The translations under genes were made by a program, and so were the position numbers. Source: CANLBN01 sp050633825 (lineage in GTDB: Bacteria; Pseudomonadota; Gammaproteobacteria; Pseudomonadales; Cellvibrionaceae). From it: a stretch of DNA of 64,000 bases. How positions within the stretch are numbered: position 1 is the first letter of the stretch; each line of letters starts with the position of its first letter. The notes beneath the pieces were generated by a model. That model saw nothing but the letters and a program-made list of their open reading frames with translations. It ran no database searches and was not told where the DNA came from. Of the stretch, positions 10,601 through 17,657 are shown piece by piece. Where the stretch lies: positions 1 through 64,000 of the forward strand of contig JBOEHG010000006.1 in assembly GCA_050633825.1 (NCBI GenBank), read 5' to 3'.

Positions 10601-10933
10601 TTTGTAAAATCGGTGCAAAGATCAATCGAAAAATTTGGGTATAAGTCGGTTTCGGTTAATGAGGGAGATGCTTTTGGATTAGATCTGGCGATAGAAGATC
10701 CGGAGACCGGACTTTTTGCCCTGGGAATTGAATGTGACGCGCCACAACACACGCTTCTGAAAAAGGCAACAGCGAGAGAAATATGGAGGAAAAGTGTATT
10801 GCAACGTTCGGTCTCCAATATCCATCGTATTTCTTGTTTTAATTGGTATCAGAACAGAGAACATGAAGAAGGCGCTTTAAAGCAAATTATCTGTGAAACG
10901 CTTAATTCTAATAATAGTAGGTTGGAAAAATGA
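4688..10933 (+). CDS. Zinc ribbon-kinase-DUF4011-SF1 helicase-nuclease fusion (2081 aa)
   Basis: A giant multidomain protein. It has a zinc ribbon (C8, C11, C22, C31) and a second Cys cluster (about 66-87). The protein-kinase fold carries HRD (about 221), DFG (about 240) and APE, but the catalytic loop reads HRDINPKT, lacking the usual Lys and Asn. A helical linker and a DUF4011-like block follow (about 730-860). The SF1 helicase has Walker A GPPGTGKS (about 964), a Walker B-like VVVFGEASQ (about 1627), GDEKQMPP, VENVQGDERD and NVAVTRARKK. A C-terminal Vsr/MTES_1575-type nuclease (about 1997 onward) reads LDLAI then GIECD. Parts resemble the helicase-nuclease Hhe class of defence proteins, with a kinase added. 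The stop overlaps the next start (ATGA). Confidence 0.85.
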   Translation: MSELIRKCPKCKSERSPSEIRCENLVKGIPCGWILFNEPLVNPAAEQVVAEEVDRGESGPVTSQRVCVEGHPVEDDDIICLVCGSDIIEPGANDSTNYIGEVVEGWYIEEQIFQESESEDYFVVKGGGDDRKAFMILYKDNYEPDSTIYQTMERMDRDHLPDLILTGRWHNRSYEIHEWINYGSLVDTAFTGPTNIDALKEIIFEIAKALRDFAEVGLRHRDINPKTILLRQRQPLDLVITDFGSARLSDFDLDVISPLTLTQYSAPEAIVGAISAASDWWSLGMIVLEQVTNGECFRDVNEKAFLIHVVTRGVNLPDNLAPDIENLLNGLLAKDPLQRWQWEEVERWLKGEKVEPPQKLVSKDVDLGVPVILGEQRFFSPERFALAAAESSNWEEAEHLFVNGELFTWLKEHQYDSDKLALLNRLNARDDIEPQYKFALVLMVLNDALPLTQQGIIITPAWLTQNHREAYSLIFGPVPTILEEMSRETWLVSLKYRGEKVLDRAKVLEIDLDDFLYRQYSIISSRANLEAEEEILREAYPDTDHAGLSSLMMKPRLNEEDLIVLLCANRSQLTPLSFVVDEASKMAKRIGIESFSKPKTIEILRKHRRKISEILDERIKDFSRCGIEKIDDWADTFRIERRLSLQRILVLLSVDHHLWNPPERQQYKENIIRFFEKRVVNSVLRGPLVRLTVGKTSSRIDMTELYSGKNEAENLLNFVLDRSGTPCKIDPQIFSENIVLEQRLRRLINQAIAYRRDTGIDTMYLGFPFVLMKASSIEGRKPRIAPLLLWPVKISLEAAQAGNYTLSFDKDREEIRLNPALEGLLGAKQYEKYKSLRDELLSRSSIRLREVMEVMSETVADVGLTKHPSINLDVDPGHFEIISSAVIFNAKFVGQAISEDLRQLRQLPIENTALEVLLKVGGLSEEKESDPQASEAFFSVVKSDPSQDIAVKSARKSPGIVVEGPPGTGKSQTIVNIVADCIGRGESVLIVCQKQAALNVVKKRLEAENLEQRICGVIDINRDRQPVIKLIREQVESLFSAEAWGLTNAREERRDLIKKVDLIENKINSFEESIRAVDEQYKISYRDLICRLLEIEESGRNIVNVPELRNILESITGKELYKLQQECSSLSRDWIDSNYENSPFFGLKQFFVDNAVLESLKIRLETFREEELKREQILAKYPGSFDCNDVVTYSTWVKDAVTTFNKVTSVDIENINKWHELFFDSHGNSIELGSEIYEELINLKSDLEKPDRRTHDPVFFDPLREAQPRDLAKLLKCCESSLAPKSSFSFLNLLRLYRTKKIRRYIENLDGVFQEERLQNLKAAIELEIKVRPLRLRLLRVFTNLEGKGQKIQRANLSGLRVLLEETKDYLEKVIEVAELSDKCPHKNEAVGLFKHISIDAIKEFFAKMKAAIIIAKQRDICAKEIYGLREWFKDDWIEKKKQDILEHKILSKTLTKMLENMNTIQAFQAFRNRSLQSEKTVFTIFSSLRRYDEELRKTSSLQECISIIIKREAALAWKNNIERRHSSIMLSKEDLERLISDLETTCSDLLIANKKALAGDFDLNSMGARNDWESITRLRGPRTKKLREFMGLGNDLGLMKVRPVWLMNPEVVSQVLPLKSGLFDVVVFGEASQLLVDHSIPSLFRAKRVVISGDEKQMPPSSSFSRKMDADDEDVPEELDEDMSEAEASAIEEKWNQKEIKDCPDLLALGRASLPSTTLQIHYRSEYNALIEFSNYAFYSGQLNIPAKHPVSEIRKVKPVEVRHIGGIYLDQTNPEEAEAILGVLKELWLEKSEPPSIGVVTFNLKQAELIEGLIQLEATDNPVFAEIYARESDRLQGGEDMGFFVKNVENVQGDERDLILFSTTFGYNQHGSFRRNFGALGHKGGEKRLNVAVTRARKKVVILTSMPIEKISDGLAIGKKPNKPRDYLQAYLHYANQKSEGHIDLARRSAKQLSQVSESRLSDVNNIDAFVKSVQRSIEKFGYKSVSVNEGDAFGLDLAIEDPETGLFALGIECDAPQHTLLKKATAREIWRKSVLQRSVSNIHRISCFNWYQNREHEEGALKQIICETLNSNNSRLEK

Positions 10934-12321
10934 GTGGGCCCAAAGTTGTAAGAATCATAACCGAAGAAGAAAAAATGGCTATTTGCGAAACTCAAGTTGC
11001 TCTCCTGTCTGCTGCAATCCAATCCTTATTCCATTATCTTGAGTCCCACGGAAAAGAGGATGAAAAATTAGAAGTAAAACTGAGAGGAAAGTTGGAACAT
11101 TATAAAAAGTTAGCAACACCGGATAAATATAGGGAAATACCAAGAATTATCGAGAGAGAGTTGGATTATATTTCATCGGAGCTTAATCGGTTGCAGGATA
11201 AAGCGCTAGAAGAAGCGAAATCACGACGGAGAAGAATCCGACATTTATCCGAATCCATCGAGACGCTGCAGATGCTCACTTCTGGCTCTGATATAGATCC
11301 AAGTATTCTTTTAAAACACTCTCAATTATGTGAAAAAAATGATGCAGAGCTCTCAGAAATCGAGCAAAAAGTTTCCTCAGGGCTTTCTGAGCTATCTTCT
11401 CAATGTATGAAGGAACAAGCTGATATAAATCTTACTGCAGAACAAAAGGAAATCCAGGATAGGCTCGTATCCGCAGAGAATGAGGTCAGTGTATCTGAAT
11501 GGAAGTTAATCAGTGCCGCATTGGATAAAGGGGGCAATAAAAGTAACCGCATAGACATAGTTATGGCTGAGCTGGATGAAATGGATTTTCCAGAGTCTAG
11601 AAAAATTGAATATCAGAATCAGCTTGACAGTATCTATGAAGAAAAATCAAATCAACAAAGAGCGTTGTTATTGGATTCTCTAGTCATTAACCTGGCTAAA
11701 GAATCTAAAAAATATAAACAAGTGCGAAAGATACGGCATGATCTATCAATGATAAAGGCGCAGGTTGATATTCTTAACGGAGAGAAAGCAACACAGCTTT
11801 CCCAGCAAATAGATAAAGCGTTGAAATCGTCAAGCATTGACGTTTTGGAAAAAATGCTGGAGGCCGCAACGGGAAAAGTGGCTGAAATCACCACTGCCCT
11901 TTCAGTTGAGAAGGGAAGAGGGGCTCTACTCAAGGCGTTAGAGTCACTTGGTTACAAGCTAATTGAAGGAATGGAAACTGCGGTGGTGGAGAATGGGAGG
12001 CTTGTTGTGAAGAAGCCGGCCGAAGAGGTTTATGGTGTTGAAGTACACCCTATAGCAGCTGCTGGGAAGTTCCAACTCAGATTGGTTAGTGGGCTCCCTA
12101 ACAGTGAAAGAAGCACCAAGAATGATGCCGCAGAGGAAGAGAGGTGGTGTGATGATTTAGTAAAAATACGTAAGTCATTGGCCAAGTCGGGTATAGATTT
12201 GGAAATTGAAAAAGCGCTAGACCCAGGAACTGCGGCAGTGAGACATTCTACAGTGATGGCCGAGATGCTTGAGAGTGAAAGGCGAATTATACAGACCAAT
12301 CGGCGGGAGCTGGATAGATAA
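10930..12321 (+). CDS. Coiled-coil protein, last gene of putative defence operon
   Basis: 463 aa, highly charged and largely helical, with heptad-like stretches over about 40-330 suggesting a long coiled coil. It has a compact C-terminal domain (about 335-450) that contains a glycine-rich turn region (GYKLIEGMETAVVENGRLVVKK). The N-terminus MSGPKVVRIITEEEK is unusually distinctive. No catalytic motif, membrane segment or signal peptide is visible. Translation is coupled to the helicase gene through a 4-bp ATGA overlap, so stoichiometric co-production is likely. It could be a scaffold, sensor or SMC-like structural partner. No known family is assigned. Confidence 0.8.
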   Translation: MSGPKVVRIITEEEKMAICETQVALLSAAIQSLFHYLESHGKEDEKLEVKLRGKLEHYKKLATPDKYREIPRIIERELDYISSELNRLQDKALEEAKSRRRRIRHLSESIETLQMLTSGSDIDPSILLKHSQLCEKNDAELSEIEQKVSSGLSELSSQCMKEQADINLTAEQKEIQDRLVSAENEVSVSEWKLISAALDKGGNKSNRIDIVMAELDEMDFPESRKIEYQNQLDSIYEEKSNQQRALLLDSLVINLAKESKKYKQVRKIRHDLSMIKAQVDILNGEKATQLSQQIDKALKSSSIDVLEKMLEAATGKVAEITTALSVEKGRGALLKALESLGYKLIEGMETAVVENGRLVVKKPAEEVYGVEVHPIAAAGKFQLRLVSGLPNSERSTKNDAAEEERWCDDLVKIRKSLAKSGIDLEIEKALDPGTAAVRHSTVMAEMLESERRIIQTNRRELDR

Positions 12322-12665
12322 TGTGCGTCTGTATCTTAGTAAGCTTACAAAATATTGAAATGATATCTGGGCGGAGTCTATGGCTTTAGGAATTATCGAT
12401 TACTAGTCTGGCCCATTATGGCTGTGGCGGTATTATCAACCGAGTGCGATAAATCGCTCGACATTACTTCCCTAATGCCATCATTGTGGTATACCGTTTC
12501 CATGTGGTGAGCCTCATTAACCATCACTTTTAAAAGCCTATGGCAAGGGGTTTTTTCGTCGAAAAGGTATCCTGAAAAACCAAAATAGTATCCTGAGGCT
12601 TAAAATTAAATAATTTTAACTTAAAGTGATTTAGAGAAGATGTGACTAAGTTATTGATTTATAAG
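12322..12665. other. Operon 3' flank with gene remnant
   Basis: A 10-bp palindrome GTAAGCTTAC lies at 12339-12348. On the minus strand an open frame from about 12602 to 12393 encodes roughly 68 residues in two parts: SGYLFDEKTPCHRLLKVMV, then NEAHHMETVYHNDGIREVMS. It has no good start and begins next to a direct repeat of TCAGGATAC. It reads like the 3' end of a lost gene rather than random sequence. I do not recognise the family. No clear rho-independent terminator is seen for the preceding operon. Confidence 0.35.
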
Positions 12666-12690
12666 TGGTGCCCGGGGCCGGACTTGAACC
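12666..12690 (-). other. tRNA-Leu 3'-end attachment core (ICE end)
   Basis: Read on the minus strand, these 25 bp are a tRNA 3' end: T-loop TTCAAGT, 3' T-stem CCGGC, acceptor strand CCCGGGC and ACCA. The 5' T-stem and the rest of a tRNA are absent on the right-hand side: the bases 5' of the loop (AGGGG) do not pair with CCGGC. A tRNA 3' end without its body is the signature of an att site made by site-specific integration. From its direction, the element extends to the right and the intact tRNA gene should lie at its far end. The sequence best fits tRNA-Leu. Confidence 0.75.
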
Positions 12691-12721
12691 CCTAGTAATT
12701 GCAGGGTCTACAGCGAAGGGC

Positions 12722-12777
12722 GGGTAATATTCGGGTAATACTTAAAAATTCTACTTTTGTTACCAGCAGGTAATATT
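12722..12777. repeat. Candidate integrase arm-type repeats next to att core
   Basis: GGGTAATATT at 12722-12731 and GGGTAATA at 12733-12740 lie in direct orientation, and GGTAATATT recurs at 12769-12777. Just before the last copy, GTTACC is an inverted partial copy. Short repeats placed 30-90 bp inside an att core are typical of tyrosine-integrase arm sites. Binding is inferred from position and repetition only. Confidence 0.4.
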
Positions 12778-12806
12778 ATACCAAAAAGGGCGAAATAGGC
12801 CACGGA

Positions 12807-13037
12807 TTAGTCGATATAATAAGTTCCAGGTCGCTTAACAATATCGGCACTGTCGCCATCGTCCGTATCACCATAGGTTTGATGATTGCCAATAGAGTTA
12901 GGGTTATCGTCCTCATCATCCGGTGCCAGCATTTCTGTTGCCAATGCGATCGTATTCCACAATAAGGTAAATAACAGGGTAAAAACTCCCACTACTAGCT
13001 GAGTTATTAGCTTGGCTATCTTTATCAGTTTCATCAT
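12807..13037 (-). CDS. Small membrane protein at ICE end
   Basis: 76 aa with one hydrophobic segment (about 8-32, TQLVVGVFTLLFTLLWNTIA) and a very acidic tail (APDDEDDNPN, then GDTDDGDSAD). AGGTAAC precedes the ATG by a normal spacing. No family is recognised. It is the outermost ICE gene next to the att core. It could be a single-pass regulator or an accessory transfer protein; the function is unknown. Confidence 0.6.
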   Translation of the reverse strand: MMKLIKIAKLITQLVVGVFTLLFTLLWNTIALATEMLAPDDEDDNPNSIGNHQTYGDTDDGDSADIVKRPGTYYID

Positions 13038-13152
13038 AAAGTTACCTGTTTTCGCAGATCATGCGGACGCTTAATGATCCCCAATGTTGCCTAATGAGTC
13101 AACTCTTTGTATTGCGAAATCCATTGGGGTGGATATGGGCAAGTTTATCCAG

Positions 13153-14535
13153 TTAGTCATCTATTTCTGTATCACCAACAATAATCGCATTGGATTCCAT
13201 TGGTTGATGTACTCTAGCGTCAGATAAAAATACAGCGCACCATTCGGCGTTGTAGCCTCGTTGCCCCGGATGCTTGCAGACCTTAAATCGAAATTGCCCA
13301 CATTCAGACAGCTTTACCATGCGATCATCCGTATAAATTGCAGCATATTCCGCTTTTGTTAGTTCGACTTGCTGGAATGTTTTGATTGTGCCCCAGGATT
13401 GCCCCTTGAGTGCTGTTGCCTGAAAGTTTAATAGTGGCGGCTGTTTGGGTTTGACAGCAGACACCTCATACCCGGACGCTTGCATTAAATCTTTCCACTC
13501 TGAGCCAGTTAGGGTCAGTGCTTGCCCATCACCAATATGCAGTGGTAGAGCGACACTGGATGATAACTGCCAGCTTTCTCCTTGGTGTTTCGCTATGGGT
13601 TTGTGCGAGCCATGTGTTCGTGCAAATACTTGCAGTAATGCTCCGGTGACTGTTCCCTCGAATCTCTCAACGTCAGCCAACTCTGAGCGCTCATAAGCCA
13701 AGCGGTTTAAAATATGATTAATCCAGCGAGCGGTGTACTGACTATTGGCTTGCTTATAATGAAAATCTAAACAAATCTCCACGCATTGGTCGGCGGTGAT
13801 AATCTTTTCCTCCAATTGCTGATAGAGGGATTGATCACGAAAGTAGGGTGCTGCTGCGCCTGTTTTTAATTGTCCGTCTGCATAATGGTATACCTGTTTT
13901 TCATAGTGTTGGGGATCACTGTCTTGTAATGTTTTGATGTCTTCCCAAAGTGCTATACAGATATTGGCATGATTGATATCCCGCTGTCGATCACGAAGGT
14001 CTGCCAGTAAGGTTTTAATGCGTCTAGCTCTAACGCTAGGATTTGAGTTTCGTTTAGCGTGAAGGGCTACCCCTGTCGCTCGGCACTGCCAATAGTCAAT
14101 GGCCTTTGCTGATTTAACAGAATTTGCCATTGCGGTATGTAGTCTTTCTTGATCACGCCTTGCTCGTTGTTCTGAGTGATGCCCCACCAGAATAGGCTGT
14201 CCGCCATAAAACCGCTCTGTGATACGACTTGCTGCGTTGTAAAACGCATTAGATTGAGCTTCTTTTTTTAGTGTTAGTGCGTCAAGCCGTTCGATTTTGG
14301 CTTCTGCCCGTTCAAGTAGTGTTGTTTCTTCTGGGGCGATACTGCCCGCTAATGCTATACACAGATCTTCTCGTGCTGGTGTCCATTTAGGCGCGACGAA
14401 TAACTCTTGCTTAGGTGCCCAGATAAAACCGCAACCCTTCACTTTTTTGTAGGCATCATCGTCCAGCCATTCTTCGGTATAAATTCTCAGCTTATTATCT
14501 TCCAAGCTATAAGTTGCAGTAATTGCATCGTTCAT
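13153..14535 (-). CDS. DUF3560 domain protein
   Basis: 460 aa, cytoplasmic. The N-terminal part (1-60) has a fold seen in plasmid/ICE proteins (GFIWAPKQELFVAPKWTP). It is followed by the DUF3560 core (about 70-200), rich in Arg/Glu with motifs ERFYGGQPILVGHHSE and DYWQCRATG. DUF3560 proteins are common on plasmids and ICEs, often near helicases and defence genes, but have no established biochemical role. The start has GAGGAC seven bases upstream. It is transcribed away from the structured repeat region at 14.58-14.87 kb, so that region is also its leader. Confidence 0.8.
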   Translation of the reverse strand: MNDAITATYSLEDNKLRIYTEEWLDDDAYKKVKGCGFIWAPKQELFVAPKWTPAREDLCIALAGSIAPEETTLLERAEAKIERLDALTLKKEAQSNAFYNAASRITERFYGGQPILVGHHSEQRARRDQERLHTAMANSVKSAKAIDYWQCRATGVALHAKRNSNPSVRARRIKTLLADLRDRQRDINHANICIALWEDIKTLQDSDPQHYEKQVYHYADGQLKTGAAAPYFRDQSLYQQLEEKIITADQCVEICLDFHYKQANSQYTARWINHILNRLAYERSELADVERFEGTVTGALLQVFARTHGSHKPIAKHQGESWQLSSSVALPLHIGDGQALTLTGSEWKDLMQASGYEVSAVKPKQPPLLNFQATALKGQSWGTIKTFQQVELTKAEYAAIYTDDRMVKLSECGQFRFKVCKHPGQRGYNAEWCAVFLSDARVHQPMESNAIIVGDTEIDD

Positions 14536-14579
14536 AATAATGTCCTCGTCTCGTTGATTTGGGTTTTTAAAACGCGCAT

Positions 14580-14750
14580 ATCCCTCTGGGATTGAAAATC
14601 CCAGACAACGAGCGAAGCGAGTGGGAACACAAGGTTAGCCCGCCGCAAGGGAGGGTTCCCCCTTGTGCAGGGCAGATTGCAGGGAAGCAATCTGCGGGAT
14701 ACCTTGCGGCGGGCTAACCTTGTGTTACCCTGAATAAGTCCCAGAGGGAT
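14580..14750. repeat. Nested perfect inverted repeats (large cruciform/RNA fold)
   Basis: Three nested stems share one centre. The outer ATCCCTCTGGG (14580-14590) pairs with 14740-14750. The middle 25-bp stem at 14626-14650 pairs perfectly with 14702-14726. The inner GCAGATTGC (14672-14680) pairs with 14687-14695. A separate hairpin CTGGGATT/AATCCCAG lies at 14586-14604. No ORF explains the conservation of both arms. It could be an origin of transfer, a single-strand replication signal, a folded RNA or a palindromic mobile repeat. Confidence 0.75.
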
Positions 14751-15442
14751 GTCGGTTAAGAGCGGCGCTTGCGCCTGCTTTGATCGGGGCGTTGCGGGGT
14801 GTCCCCGCTAGAAAGGGGTGACGGAAAACGCTTGCTTTTTAGCGTTTGGAGCAGGGGAAAGGCTTTTCCCCTTTAGCAAGATAATTCATACCTTTATTTT
14901 TGTTGAATTGTGTGACAATTTTAATTGGTCGGCTGAACACATTTAAATGTCACTGATTGCCAAGTGAGTATTATTCGACAGAGGTTTATTAAGTAGGTAG
15001 TATTTATTCAAAAAACAGCATTCGGATATTTTGTTGATTTCGACGACAAGGCATATGTGTTTTCTTTCTCAAGGTAATCATAATTTAACAAGCGCAACGA
15101 ATCGAAAATAATGGGTGCGTATCCCAATTTACAATAGGCTGACTAGTTAAAATAGTCTTCCCATTAAACAGTAAATTTAACCCCCGATGATTTTGGTGTC
15201 TTTAAAAGCGTATGTTAAGACCCGGTATTCCAAGCGCTGCCGGATTACGGAAGATGAGTTTAGCTAGTCAGTAGAAAGAGTAGATGAGTTGCAATTGACG
15301 ATAGAATTACTGTGTAGTGAGAAGATAAAGAAATTTTAAAAAATAATGCCTGCTTCCAATTCTTAGCGGACGTTAACCAGCCATCTATTGAGTTTGTCAT
15401 TTTGTCTATAGATTCATAAAATTAGATTTACATGGGGCATAT
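14751..15442. repeat. Hairpin cluster and non-coding leader before the Gabija-like genes
   Basis: Further hairpins follow the nested repeat: GGCGC/GCGCC (14764-14775), GCGGGG/CCCCGC (14794-14808), AAACGCT/AGCGTTT (14826-14847) and GGGGAAA/TTTCCCC (14854-14871). The last could act as a terminator for rightward transcription. From 14.88 kb the sequence turns AT-rich and I see no supported gene up to 15442. The 3' part should hold the promoter of the nuclease-helicase pair, but no box is convincing. Confidence 0.5.
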
Positions 15443-17656
15443 ATGCACCTATCGAAAGTGGTACTAAGAAATTATCGGAACTTCTCGAGCACTAGTTTTA
15501 ACTTCTCAAAGGGAATAAATACGATAATTGGGGAAAACGGCTCAGGAAAAACTAACTTATTCAGGGCCGTAAGATTACTGTTAGACGACTCAATGAAACG
15601 TTCAGCTATGAGACTAGACGAAAGAGATTTCTTTAGGGGTCTTAATGATTGGCGAGGCCACTGGATAATTGTTAGTTTAGAATTTGATGAGGTTTCTCAA
15701 GATGAAGCTATACAGGCTTTGTTTCTTCACGGGATAGGTAATTTTGAGGAAGAAGAGACTATAGAAAAATCGACATACAACTTAATTTTCAGGCCTAGCT
15801 TGGAAGTCAGAACTAAACTATCGCAGCTTACACAAGGTGATTTAAACGGACTTATAGCACTTCGGCAATCAATTACTATTGATGACTATGAGACAGTTAT
15901 TACAGGTAAAAGTAGCGCTGATTTTAATTGTCTAGATACATATAAAAATCTTGTTGGAGATTTTGAGAGTGTAATATTTCCTGAACAACTAACACCTCCA
16001 GAAATTGGCATTCGAGTTCCTCAGATACTGTCTATGCCTAAAGAGGTATCATTTACATTTGTTCAGGCTTTAAGAGATGTGGTGTCAGAGTTCCACAATA
16101 ACAGGACAAACCCATTACTAACATTACTGCGATATAAAAGTAGTGAGATCAAGCAAGGTGAATTTCAGCCGATAGTAGAACAAGTTGGCACACTAAATTC
16201 AGCGATTGAGAGCTTGTCAGATGTTGATGAAGTTAGAGGCGACATAAAGCAAACCATCAATGATACGATAGGTGATGCATTTTCACCAAAAGGGCTTTCA
16301 ATTAAATCGGACTTGTCTGATGAAGCCGAACAATTATTTCAATCACTGAAACTATTTGTATCAGAAACCGAAGACGGGCATGAAGGCGCTATTCATGAAA
16401 TGAGCTTAGGCGGAGCTAATCTTATTTATTTAACTTTAAAATTGTTGGAGTTTAAGTATCAAACCAGAAAGCAGCCAATAGCAAATTTTTTACTGATTGA
16501 AGAACCTGAAGCACATATACACACACATATACAAAAGTCTCTATTTGATAAAATAAAATATCCAAATACCCAAGTAATTTATTCTACCCATTCATCTCAT
16601 ATTTCCGAAGCAAGTAACATTAAGAATGTAAATGTCATCGGTAAGGTCGATGGTGTATATAAAGCTTTTCAGCCAGCAACTAATTTAACTGGCCTACAAA
16701 TAAATAGTATCGAGCGATACCTTGATGCTGTGAGAAGTAATCTTTTATTTGCTAAGAGTGTCCTATTAGTTGAAGGGGACGCTGAAGAAATACTGCTGCC
16801 GATTTTAACTAAAAAGGTATTAGGCTTAAGTTTGGATGAGCTTGGTATTAGCTTGGTGAATATTAGAAGCACTGGCTTTGAAAATGTGGCACTACTATTT
16901 CATTCCGACAGAATTTCTAAGAAGTGCTCAATAGTTACAGACCTAGATGCGACATTTTTTGATACAACTATACATCAAGGGGATGGTGATGCTGATATAA
17001 GGGCGAAAAATGCGGCCATAAGATCAGCGACAGCAGGAGCAGAAAGAAAATCAAAGCTAGATAGCTTCTGTGCAAACAATGAATGGGTTGCACCTTTTTA
17101 TGCCTCTCATACCTTTGAAGTTGATATGCTCCTAGCTAAAAACAATAACGCATTTGTGGCCACTGTTGATGACGTATATGTGGATACAGGAACAATTCAA
17201 ACCGCTAAACAGCAATTGCAATCTGGAGAAATATGTAGTTCTGGACGTAGAGCATTGACAATGGCTAATAACCAAGGAAAAGGATGGTTTGCTATAACTC
17301 TTGGAAACTATGTTGATCACAATTGTAATATTCCAGATTACATTTTTGATGCCATTGTTTTCGCCCACTCTACATTTGATGACGAGGTGATAGAAAAAAT
17401 TGTCAGTTACCGCATTCAGATGATTGAGAAAGATTTAAAGACAAGCCGTGAGTATGTTGATGCAACTACGGGAGAGCAACAACAGTGGTATGATGATTGG
17501 AACGCCTATATTAGTTCTCGACAACAGGCATTGCCAACATTGAAAACCCAATTATCTGGTTTGGAACTCGGCCTCTTCGGCATAGATGATATTAAAAATA
17601 CTTTACAAGCATCGTTCCCCGAAAATACTATTAATAATTTGTTACGGAGAATCTGA
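15443..17656 (+). CDS. OLD-family ATPase/TOPRIM nuclease (GajA-like)
   Basis: 737 aa. The N-terminal ABC-type ATPase carries Walker A GENGSGKT (about 30-37), signature MSLGGANL (about 320), Walker B FLLIEEPEAHIH (about 350) and the H-loop YSTHSSH. The TOPRIM nuclease domain has the catalytic Glu in LLVEGDAEE (about 444) and the Asp pair in VTDLDAT (about 500). This is a class 2 OLD nuclease, the kind paired with a UvrD helicase in Gabija anti-phage systems, where GajA senses nucleotide depletion and cuts DNA. It is longer than typical GajA (about 580 aa) because of an extra C-terminal region of about 150 aa. The helicase gene starts 1 bp after its stop. Confidence 0.85.
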   Translation: MHLSKVVLRNYRNFSSTSFNFSKGINTIIGENGSGKTNLFRAVRLLLDDSMKRSAMRLDERDFFRGLNDWRGHWIIVSLEFDEVSQDEAIQALFLHGIGNFEEEETIEKSTYNLIFRPSLEVRTKLSQLTQGDLNGLIALRQSITIDDYETVITGKSSADFNCLDTYKNLVGDFESVIFPEQLTPPEIGIRVPQILSMPKEVSFTFVQALRDVVSEFHNNRTNPLLTLLRYKSSEIKQGEFQPIVEQVGTLNSAIESLSDVDEVRGDIKQTINDTIGDAFSPKGLSIKSDLSDEAEQLFQSLKLFVSETEDGHEGAIHEMSLGGANLIYLTLKLLEFKYQTRKQPIANFLLIEEPEAHIHTHIQKSLFDKIKYPNTQVIYSTHSSHISEASNIKNVNVIGKVDGVYKAFQPATNLTGLQINSIERYLDAVRSNLLFAKSVLLVEGDAEEILLPILTKKVLGLSLDELGISLVNIRSTGFENVALLFHSDRISKKCSIVTDLDATFFDTTIHQGDGDADIRAKNAAIRSATAGAERKSKLDSFCANNEWVAPFYASHTFEVDMLLAKNNNAFVATVDDVYVDTGTIQTAKQQLQSGEICSSGRRALTMANNQGKGWFAITLGNYVDHNCNIPDYIFDAIVFAHSTFDDEVIEKIVSYRIQMIEKDLKTSREYVDATTGEQQQWYDDWNAYISSRQQALPTLKTQLSGLELGLFGIDDIKNTLQASFPENTINNLLRRI

Positions 17657-17657
17657 A

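Noticed and set aside
12666..12720. Complete tRNA gene
   Set aside because: Only the 3' end is present; the 5' T-step strand does not pair with the 3' one and no anticodon arm is found upstream, so it is an att remnant.
15190..15340. Possible IS66-like transposase N-terminal remnant
   Set aside because: A few residues (DELQLTIELLCSEK) look suggestive, but stops interrupt the frame and the match is too short to support.
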